A stretch of DNA of 47,181 nucleotides from an uncultured Litoreibacter sp. (lineage in GTDB: Bacteria > Pseudomonadota > Alphaproteobacteria > Rhodobacterales > Rhodobacteraceae), in assembly GCA_938030665.1 (NCBI GenBank), contig CALHHY010000011.1, positions 1 through 47,181 of the forward strand, in the 5' to 3' direction. Made by a program: the position numbers and the translations under genes. The stretch's first letter is position 1. Every line of letters begins with the position of its first letter. A model generated the notes under the pieces. It was not told the DNA's origin. It searched no databases and saw nothing but the letters and a program-made list of their open reading frames with translations. Of this stretch, positions 41,437 through 47,181 are shown piece after piece.

Positions 41437-41578
41437 GCTCCTCAATAAGCCTTTATAGCGGTCCAAACCGCCCGCTATTCGAACAGGTCACAAAAGCGGC
41501 TGTCGACCCGCTTGCAGCAGATTTCAAAAACGCTTTACACTGCTGACAGGCATTTAGCATTATAGGTCCCAGCAGTAT

Positions 41579-42850
41579 TTATTTCCCGCTAAAACACTCC
41601 GTCACCGCATCCAGATCGTTACCAATCACCGCCGCCCACAATGGCTCGCTGCGCTCCTCGCCCAGCAGTGCTTTGGCTTTGGTCCGCAGTTTCTCGCTGC
41701 GCGATTCCAGTGTCATCGGCGTCATCAGGTCATGGCGCAGACGGCGTACTTCACCGGAGGTCAGCGTGAGTGTGATGAGCGATTGCGTCTCGCTCAGGCT
41801 CTCGTCCTCAACCACCTCTATACTTGCGCGCAGGGCAATGATGTCCTTATCGCGGGCAATCTCGTCGCTGAAATTGGCAATAGCACCCGTGCCGTGCCCC
41901 AGCAGCGTCATCGCCGCCGTATGGGCATAGCTAAACTTCACCTCCAGCCCCGTTTTGGGGGCTGCGATGTTGCACACCGACATCCAGCGCGGATGGGTTC
42001 GGATTTTGATGGCCTCGATGCGCTCCGCCTCGACCTTTGCGCCCCCCAGCGCCTCCAGCATCGCGTGCAAGCCGTGGCAGCAGGCGTGGAATTTATGACT
42101 GATCTCACTGATTTGCCATTCTTTGCGGGGTAGTTTGACATCCGCCGCTTCGCCGTGGTGCGTATCGCCAAAACCAAGTGGCCCTGACAGACCATCCTGC
42201 GCCGCCGTCATCCCTGCTTGCGCCCAGAGCGCTGCCTCGACGCCCGTGCGCGCCGCCAGACCGGCATTCAACGGTTTGGCCATGGTGCCGAACTGTGCTT
42301 TCACACCAGAAGCCATGGACGCGCACAGCCCCAGTGCGTGGCGCGTTTGAACCTTGTCCAACGCCAGTAAGCGCGCAGCGGCCAAGGTCGCTCCGAATGC
42401 TCCGGCCGTCGCGGTCTGGTGATAGCCCACCTGATAATGCGCACGACCCAGCCAGAGACCGACCAGAACCGAGGCTTCGACCCCGATGGTGGCGGCATCA
42501 ATCGCGTCTGTCAGTGGCGTGTCCACCGTCTCCGCCAACGCCATAACAGCGGGCAATACGGCCACAGACGGATGCCCGATATGGGCAAAGTGTGTATCAT
42601 CGTAATCCAGAGCATGGCTCAGCGTACCATTGACCAATGCCGCGTGCGCGGCCCCCAGATCACCGCCGCCAAAAACATGGGCAGGCCCATCCTCAATCAT
42701 TTGAGCACTTCGAAAGGCTGCGAACTCGGGCTCGGCCGCGCCCGCAATCCCGCATGCGGCCCAGTCAAAGAGCGACAGACGCATCATCGCCGCCGCCTCT
42801 TCCGGCACTTCCACCATGCTAAATTTAACGAGCTGATCTGTGATCGACAT
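41579..42850 (-). CDS. MmgE/PrpD family protein
   Basis: A 423-residue protein of the MmgE/PrpD fold, which includes 2-methylcitrate dehydratase and cis-aconitate decarboxylase. Family features: LFDWAACGIAGA near the start, then LVNGTLSHALDYDDTHFAHIGHPSVAVLPAVMALAE, LGLCASMASGVKAQFGTMAKPLNAGLAA, and KFHACCHGLHAMLEAL, with the usual His/Asp/Lys set. No other propionate genes are nearby, so it is not clearly methylcitrate dehydratase. The start has GGGAG seven bases upstream and follows the Coq10/RatA-like gene by 20 bases. The substrate is unknown. Confidence 0.9.
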   Translation of the reverse strand: MSITDQLVKFSMVEVPEEAAAMMRLSLFDWAACGIAGAAEPEFAAFRSAQMIEDGPAHVFGGGDLGAAHAALVNGTLSHALDYDDTHFAHIGHPSVAVLPAVMALAETVDTPLTDAIDAATIGVEASVLVGLWLGRAHYQVGYHQTATAGAFGATLAAARLLALDKVQTRHALGLCASMASGVKAQFGTMAKPLNAGLAARTGVEAALWAQAGMTAAQDGLSGPLGFGDTHHGEAADVKLPRKEWQISEISHKFHACCHGLHAMLEALGGAKVEAERIEAIKIRTHPRWMSVCNIAAPKTGLEVKFSYAHTAAMTLLGHGTGAIANFSDEIARDKDIIALRASIEVVEDESLSETQSLITLTLTSGEVRRLRHDLMTPMTLESRSEKLRTKAKALLGEERSEPLWAAVIGNDLDAVTECFSGK

Positions 42851-42870
42851 GGCATTCTCCCTTTGCAAGG

Positions 42871-43314
42871 TCAGCCATAAAGCGCTTCTGCGCGCTTCTC
42901 AAACGCTTTGACAACCCGCTGCATCGCCTCATTAAAGACCACCCCGATGATCTTTTGCAAAATCGCGTTCTTGAACTCAAAATCGACGAAGAACTGAACA
43001 GCGCAGCCGCCCTCGACATCCTCGAAAGCCCAGTTTGATTTCATATACTTGAACGGACCATCAAGGTATTCGGTATCAATCTTTCTGACCTGCGGCCAAA
43101 GCACCACCCGCGAGGTAAAGCGCTCTCGGAATACTTTGAAGGAGATCACAAGATCAGCGTCCATCACGCTGTGATCGCCCTTATTCGTGACTGATTTGAT
43201 CCGCGCTGCGGCCGTCCACGGCAGGAACTTGGGGTAGCTGCCCACATCCGCCACCAGATCATACATCTGTTGGGCCGTGTAAGGCATCGTGCGGTTCTCG
43301 GAGTGTGTGGGCAT
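42871..43314 (-). CDS. Coq10/RatA-type START-fold protein
   Basis: A 147-residue protein of the polyketide-cyclase/START fold. Sequence features are the opening YTAQQMYDLVADVGSYPKFLPW, ITSRVVLWP-type strand (FTSRVVLWPQVRKIDTEYLDGPFK), and VQFFVDFEFKNAILQKIIG with the long C-terminal helix. Members include mitochondrial Coq10, which handles ubiquinone, and RatA, named as a toxin blocking ribosome association. In alphaproteobacteria the ubiquinone role is more likely. AGGAATTCA precedes the ATG at 43314. It shares a leftward run with the MmgE/PrpD gene. Confidence 0.9.
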   Translation of the reverse strand: MPTHSENRTMPYTAQQMYDLVADVGSYPKFLPWTAAARIKSVTNKGDHSVMDADLVISFKVFRERFTSRVVLWPQVRKIDTEYLDGPFKYMKSNWAFEDVEGGCAVQFFVDFEFKNAILQKIIGVVFNEAMQRVVKAFEKRAEALYG

Positions 43315-43382
43315 TGAATTCCTGAGCTTGTTTGGGTAGCGCTGTATCAAAGCCCGCGGGGGCGCACAATCAAGAGGTAGTC

Positions 43383-43928
43383 ATGCCAACGCGTCCTTAT
43401 GTCATAGACCAGATGATTTCAGCCAAATCCATCGCTGCACGCATTGAAGAGCTATGCCGAGCCATCGAGACCGAGTTTGCCGATACGGACAAGCTGGTTG
43501 TGGTGGGTCTGCTGCGCGGGAGTTTTGTTTTTATCGCTGATCTGGTGCGTGAGTTGGACCTGCCCATCGAGGTCGATTTTCTGGAAGCCTCAAGCTATGG
43601 GGATGGCATGGAAAGCACACGCGAAGTTCGTATTCTCAAGGACTTGCGTGGCGGCATTGAAGGGCGCGATGTGCTGTTGGTTGAGGATATTGTGGACACG
43701 GGTCACACCCTTTTTCACGTCACGGGCATGTTGCGCGCGCGCAAGCCTGCGCGGCTTAAAACGGTGGCTCTGCTTGATAAACCCTCGCGCCGCGAAGTGG
43801 ATCTGCGCGCTGATTACATCGGGTTCGAGATACCTGACGAATTTGTCGTAGGCTACGGCATTGATTTTGCACAGCGAAACCGCAACCTGCCTTTTATTGG
43901 TAAGGTCCGTTTTAAGGATGACACCTGA
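43383..43928 (+). CDS. hpt: Hypoxanthine phosphoribosyltransferase
   Basis: A 181-residue purine salvage enzyme joining hypoxanthine (and possibly guanine) to phosphoribosyl pyrophosphate. The PRPP loop [13 protein letters not shown] (98-110) is classical; the flexible-loop region [15 protein letters not shown] is near 70 and [17 protein letters not shown] carries the base-binding end. Length is that of the family. AGAGGTAG precedes the ATG at 43383. It is followed three bases later by a small membrane-protein gene and is divergent from the Coq10/RatA-like gene. Confidence 0.95.
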   Translation: MPTRPYVIDQMISAKSIAARIEELCRAIETEFADTDKLVVVGLLRGSFVFIADLVRELDLPIEVDFLEASSYGDGMESTREVRILKDLRGGIEGRDVLLVEDIVDTGHTLFHVTGMLRARKPARLKTVALLDKPSRREVDLRADYIGFEIPDEFVVGYGIDFAQRNRNLPFIGKVRFKDDT

Positions 43929-43931
43929 GCG

Positions 43932-44117
43932 ATGCTGGACCCGCGCCACCTCCTTTGGGCGAAACGCTGGGTTCAAAGCCCGCCCTCGTTAAAACGGGTG
44001 AAGCTGGTGCTCGCTGTGGTTGCCATTGCTTCTTTGGTCTTCGGCCTCGAATACTATGGCTTCTGGCCTGAATGGGCGCAGGCGGAGCGAATACCCCGCC
44101 GCGTCATAACTCCTTAG
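43932..44117 (+). CDS. Small single-span membrane protein
   Basis: A 61-residue protein, starting three bases after the hpt stop. Residues 24-40 ([17 protein letters not shown]) form one hydrophobic span, preceded by a basic amphipathic stretch and followed by [19 protein letters not shown] associate this layout, MLDPRHL at the start and PPRR-like basic end, with small conserved Rhodobacterales proteins, but know no function. Its stop overlaps the lipA stop on the other strand (TTAG). Tight linkage to hpt argues for real expression. Confidence 0.7.
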   Translation: MLDPRHLLWAKRWVQSPPSLKRVKLVLAVVAIASLVFGLEYYGFWPEWAQAERIPRRVITP

Positions 44118-45067
44118 GCAAGGCCCAGCTTCTTGTTCCGCGCCGCACGCAACTGCGCAAAATCGTCGCCCGCGTGATAACTTGACCGTGTGAGCGGCGT
44201 GGCGGAAACCATCAAGAAACCCTTACCATAAGCTGCCGTCTCATAGGCGGCGAATTCATCAGGATGCACAAAGCGGTCCACACGGTGGTGCTTTGGCGTG
44301 GGCTGCAAATACTGGCCGATCGTCAGAAAATCGATATCTGCCGCACGCATGTCTTACATCACCTGCATGACGGCCTTACTGTCTTCGCCCAAGCCGACCA
44401 TGATACCCGATTTGGTAAACATGGATGGGTCCAGTTCTTTGACCCGTTGCAACAGGCGCAAGCTGTGAAAATACCGGGCGCCGGGGCGCACCTCGGGATA
44501 GAGACCCGGTACAGTTTCAAGGTTGTGATTGAAGACGTCAGGACGCGCTTCGACAACTTTTTCAAGCGCTTCTGGCGCACATCTAATAAAGTCCGGCGTG
44601 AGAATTTCGATGGTGGTCGCCGGCGCACGGTGACGAATGGCGCGGATGGTCTGGGCAAAATGCTCTGCCCCGCCGTCATCGATATCATCGCGATCAACCG
44701 AAGTGATGACCACGTGGTTCAACCCCAGCTTGGCGACCGCATCTGCCACACGGCCCGGCTCAAACGCATCCAGATCTTCGGGCGGCTTACCTGTTGCGAT
44801 GTTGCAGAAAGTACAGGCCCGCGTACAGACTTCGCCCATAATCATCATCGTGGCGTGACCCTGCGACCAGCATTCACCCACATTGGGGCAGCCTGCCTCT
44901 TCACATACTGTCACCAGTTTATTCTCGCGCATGATGCGCGCCGTATCCTCATACCCCTTCCCGCCCGGAGCGCGAACGCGAATCCAATCCGGCTTTTTCG
45001 GTTGGGCATTGTCAGGGCGGCGCGCCTTTTCAGGGTGGCGCTGTTCGGGAATCTTCAGATCGCGCAT
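44114..45067 (-). pseudogene. lipA: Lipoyl synthase gene split by an in-frame TAA
   Basis: LipA is a radical-SAM enzyme that inserts two sulfurs into octanoyl groups on 2-oxoacid dehydrogenases and the glycine cleavage H protein. The frame has 317 sense-or-stop codons, the family length. Codons 1-237 encode both cluster motifs: Cys55, Cys60, Cys66 for the auxiliary cluster and Cys81, Cys85, Cys88 (CxxxCxxC) for the SAM cluster. Codon 238 (44354-44356) is TAA, within VMQVM[13 protein letters not shown]. The same frame continues 79 codons, including the conserved RSSYH near residue 294, to the normal stop. Without that tail the serine ligand of the auxiliary cluster is lost. An ATG two codons after the TAA could restart translation. 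A sequencing error is equally possible. Confidence 0.9.
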
Positions 45068-45159
45068 AGATACCTCGCTTTATGGTCGCATCCTATCTAA
45101 CACATGATTGGTTGAACAAAACCCTATCTGCACGCAATGCGGCCATGCACCGCAATTAT

Positions 45160-46269
45160 TCAGCCAATCATCGCGCCACTTTGATCGGCATTTTGTGCAT
45201 AATGGCGCTTGAGCCCCATAAGAGCGATCCGCAAAACAATTTTGCCCGAGCGTGCCGACCAACCAAGAGTCTTTTCCGCAGTCTCAAGCCCTTCGAGAAA
45301 ACAACAACACCGCAGGGTCACATCAGACAGGCCGGGACCAATATCGCGCAGCGCAGCAATCACACGGCCATGTGCGCGCTGTGCCGGAGCAGATCCGACC
45401 ATCGGTACCGCAGCCGCATCATTGCGCAGTGTCAGCAGGAAACCGTCCCAATCGCTTGCCACTTCCGCCTCCATCTGGGCCATCTCGAAATCCTCGCGCA
45501 AGCGCTCTCCTGCATGCACAAGATCATTACTCAAGAAGCGCTCCCCTTCGCGGTCACGGCGACGCGCCAGCGCCACAAGCGGGCTTTCGGCCAAACCATA
45601 GCGAATGCGGCGCGGGGCAGCGGAGTCTTCGCCTGTCTCTACATCAGAGCTTCCGCCAGCCTGTGCGCTCTCGTCCCGCGCCATCATATCCGCAAGTGCC
45701 GCACGACCCGTTGCCGTAATATGGTACCGCGTAATACGCTCTGCCTTAGGGGCGATAATCCAGCCTTTGAGCGCCATAGCTTCCGCGATTGCACGGTCCA
45801 CAACCCCCGTTCGCGTACTCTGTCCGCCGCCGCCTTCCCGTACAATCACGGCCTTTTCCAGATCCGCAGCAACCGCTAGAACAGCCCCGGTTTCAGATAG
45901 ACGGCGCAAGATACGTATCGCGTCCAAAGACAACTGTGCCGCGTTTGGCAGTTCATTAGCCACAGCTGGCAGGCGCATTGCGCGCTCAAGCGGGGCACGC
46001 GGCGTTGGTGCCACGTCTGACTTTCCCCCAAGGGTTTTGAGAACACCGTCCACCAGCGGATCATCGCGGAGCGTTTCAACACGCCGGATTTGTCTGAGAA
46101 TCGTCGATGCATGACACCCCTGCTTACGCGCCAAAGCACGGATCGGAATGCCCATTTCCGTGTGATCAATGTAGTTTTGCACCGAGCGAGGCACCCAACC
46201 CGGCACAGTGCTACCACCCCCTCCAACACGATGTTGAGATTGTTCAATGTCCTGCATCTGTAGTCCCAT
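45160..46269 (-). CDS. DUF6456 protein with N-terminal helix-turn-helix
   Basis: A 369-residue protein. Residues 30-75 resemble a helix-turn-helix (GIPIRALARKQGCHASTILRQIRR), and the C-terminal third (RYGLAESPLVALARRRDREG; DVTLRCCCFLEGLETAEKTL; GWSARSGKIVLRIAL) is the DUF6456 domain. The middle contains a winged-helix-like stretch (IAEAMALKGWIIAPKAERITRYHITATGRAAL). It is probably a DNA-binding regulator specific to alphaproteobacteria; targets are unknown. The ATG at 46269 has GGAGGG ten bases upstream; the frame extends to a TTG at 46314 that would cover the inverted repeats. It is divergent from the DUF6477 gene. Confidence 0.85.
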   Translation of the reverse strand: MGLQMQDIEQSQHRVGGGGSTVPGWVPRSVQNYIDHTEMGIPIRALARKQGCHASTILRQIRRVETLRDDPLVDGVLKTLGGKSDVAPTPRAPLERAMRLPAVANELPNAAQLSLDAIRILRRLSETGAVLAVAADLEKAVIVREGGGGQSTRTGVVDRAIAEAMALKGWIIAPKAERITRYHITATGRAALADMMARDESAQAGGSSDVETGEDSAAPRRIRYGLAESPLVALARRRDREGERFLSNDLVHAGERLREDFEMAQMEAEVASDWDGFLLTLRNDAAAVPMVGSAPAQRAHGRVIAALRDIGPGLSDVTLRCCCFLEGLETAEKTLGWSARSGKIVLRIALMGLKRHYAQNADQSGAMIG

Positions 46270-46294
46270 GTCTGAGTGTCCCTCCTCAGCTTTG

Positions 46295-46338
46295 TTAACA
46301 ATAGGTAAATTCAACCTATGGAAGAATTGGTTACCTAT
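46295..46338. promoter_or_regulatory. Repeated ATAGGT/ACCTAT sites in divergent region
   Basis: ATAGGT (46301-46306) and ACCTAT (46314-46319) form an inverted repeat with a seven-base spacer, and ACCTAT recurs at 46333-46338. TTAA-N7-TAAA at 46295-46309 is one mismatch from a CtrA-type site. All lie 26-69 bases upstream of the DUF6456 start in AT-rich DNA. Autoregulation by the DUF6456 protein or cell-cycle control by CtrA are both possible guesses. Confidence 0.35.
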
Positions 46339-46503
46339 TGGTTAAAATTAGCGTTGAGACCCATCATTGTTCACAAAAGAGAAACAATTATAAACGCGCC
46401 GTGCGGTGTTTAAGGACACCGCGCAACAGCCCGAAAACTAGGGGAATATAGCGATACCAGGAGCAGGAAATCTTCTTGCACCACACCCTAGGGAGCGAAA
46501 ATC

Positions 46504-46806
46504 ATGAAAGATATCCACAGCCTACTCGCCAGTCTGCACCGCCCACGTCTTCTGATGCGGGCCGCCCGTATCGGCGCACAAGATTATCGGCGCGAAGCGC
46601 AGCTGCCTCGCTTGCTGGGGTATGGCGTTTTGCCGCGGCACGCGGACGCATTGATGCGCCTCATCGACGCAGAAGCCGAGCTGGAAACCCAGCGCACGCG
46701 CACGGATCCCTGCTATAATGTCACAAACCACGTCGAGATTATGATTGCGATTGTCGGAGAGGCACGTGAACTGCGGGCGCTCAAAACAGGCCCGCAGCTT
46801 GTGTGA
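46504..46806 (+). CDS. DUF6477 family small protein
   Basis: A 100-residue, mostly helical protein with no signal or membrane segment. I recognise DUF6477 from the opening DIHSLLASLHRPRLLMRAARIGAQDYRRE and the HADALMRLIDAEAELETQR region. No function is known for the family, which occurs in Rhodobacterales. AGGGAG precedes the ATG. It lies opposite the DUF6456 gene and its stop directly abuts the stop of the methyltransferase gene on the other strand (TGA then CTA). Co-occurrence with DUF6456 suggests a shared role. Confidence 0.85.
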   Translation: MKDIHSLLASLHRPRLLMRAARIGAQDYRREAQLPRLLGYGVLPRHADALMRLIDAEAELETQRTRTDPCYNVTNHVEIMIAIVGEARELRALKTGPQLV

Positions 46807-47181
46807 CTACATAAAGCTGTCAGGCTCAGCCGCTTTGCGCTCCGCAACAAAGGCATCCAACGCACCAGCAATCGCAGGATCAAGTGGCGGTTGCTGATAA
46901 TCGGCCAGCATCTTTTCGACGCGTAACGCGGCGAGGGTCTGCGTGTCGCGCGCGCCCTCGTCTTCCCACGTCTCAAAAGGTTTATAGTCAAGCAGATCAG
47001 ATTTCCAAAACGCGTTTTTGAAATTCGCCTGCGTATGCTCACATCCAAGATAGTGACCACCCGGACCAACCTCGCGAATGGCCCCCATGGCCTGAGCGTT
47101 TTCGTCAATCGAAATACCCCTGGCCAAATGATGCAGAATGCCCAGTTGATCCGCGTCCAGAACGAATTTTTCAAAGCTGGC
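46807..47181 (-). CDS. MttB-family trimethylamine methyltransferase-like protein, C-terminal end
   Basis: The last 124 codons of a gene that runs off the window. The frame is open from the right edge (FEKFVLDADQLGILHHLARGI), so no start is visible; the TTG at 47127 is internal. The block REVGPGGHYLGCEHTQANFKNAFWKSDLLDYKPFETWEDEG is the typical end of MttB-family proteins, which transfer a methyl group from a quaternary or tertiary amine to a corrinoid protein. Most Rhodobacterales members lack pyrrolysine and act on other substrates such as betaines; the deciding residue is outside the window. Confidence 0.9.
   Translation of the reverse strand, partial: ASFEKFVLDADQLGILHHLARGISIDENAQAMGAIREVGPGGHYLGCEHTQANFKNAFWKSDLLDYKPFETWEDEGARDTQTLAALRVEKMLADYQQPPLDPAIAGALDAFVAERKAAEPDSFM

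Noticed and set aside
41437-41578. GCGGT-CCAA-ACCGC hairpin after alaE as a terminator
   Set aside because: The stem is only five base pairs and is followed by CCGCTATTC, without a T run.
44354-44356. Recoding of the lipA TAA as an amino acid
   Set aside because: TAA is not known to be recoded in these bacteria, no stem-loop is evident after it, and no other gene here has internal TAA. A mutation or read error is simpler.

Overview
The window looks like chromosomal DNA of an alphaproteobacterium in the Rhodobacterales (Roseobacter group). The evidence is high G+C with strong third-position bias over most of its length, the gene order dusB-ntrB-ntrC-ntrY-ntrX-trkA-trkH-hfq-hflX, an NtrC lacking the sigma54-contact loop (as described for Rhodobacter capsulatus), a magnesium-type HemB, and paired DUF6456/DUF6477 genes. 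Species assignment is inference. I found no rRNA, tRNA, CRISPR array, insertion sequence or prophage.

Layout. 1-5.7 kb: the end of a pseudouridine-5'-phosphate glycosidase gene, a DUF502 membrane protein, a leftward pair (DCC thiol protein, saccharopine-dehydrogenase-like/DUF4166 protein), a tiny entericidin-type lipoprotein and a YejA-like solute-binding protein. 5.7-10.1 kb: a candidate small RNA with its own promoter and terminator, a secreted RTX protein, 3-hydroxybutyrate dehydrogenase with a patatin-like phospholipase, and a small periplasmic protein with three NDSPAEN repeats. 10.1-16 kb: an aquaporin, an XRE-cupin regulator, and a rightward run (acyl-CoA ligase, DsbA/FrnE-type thiol protein, YdjM-like membrane protein, Bcr/CflA exporter, peroxiredoxin-like protein). 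16-25.9 kb: mfd, an unknown membrane protein, hemB, a Tat-type SYLF lipoprotein, a 3-hydroxyisobutyrate-dehydrogenase-like enzyme, a penicillin-acylase-family enzyme and DUF2177.

25.9-37.8 kb is one leftward nitrogen/potassium regulatory block: dusB, ntrB, ntrC, ntrY, ntrX, trkA, trkH, hfq, hflX. Opposite it run ispF-pgpA-cinA(C-terminal type) with overlapping ends, then an ammonium transporter that is probably under nitrogen control. After 40.7 kb base composition drops locally around an alaE-type alanine exporter. There follow an MmgE/PrpD protein, a Coq10/RatA-type protein, hpt, a small membrane protein, lipA, DUF6456, DUF6477 and the end of an MttB-family methyltransferase.

Most notable: lipA carries an in-frame TAA at codon 238 and its remaining 79 codons are intact downstream; hflX appears to start at a CTG overlapping the hfq stop codon; there is a promoter-hairpin-terminator unit that looks like a small RNA; there is a small three-repeat periplasmic protein I cannot assign to a family; and five tail-to-tail gene pairs overlap or abut at their stop codons.
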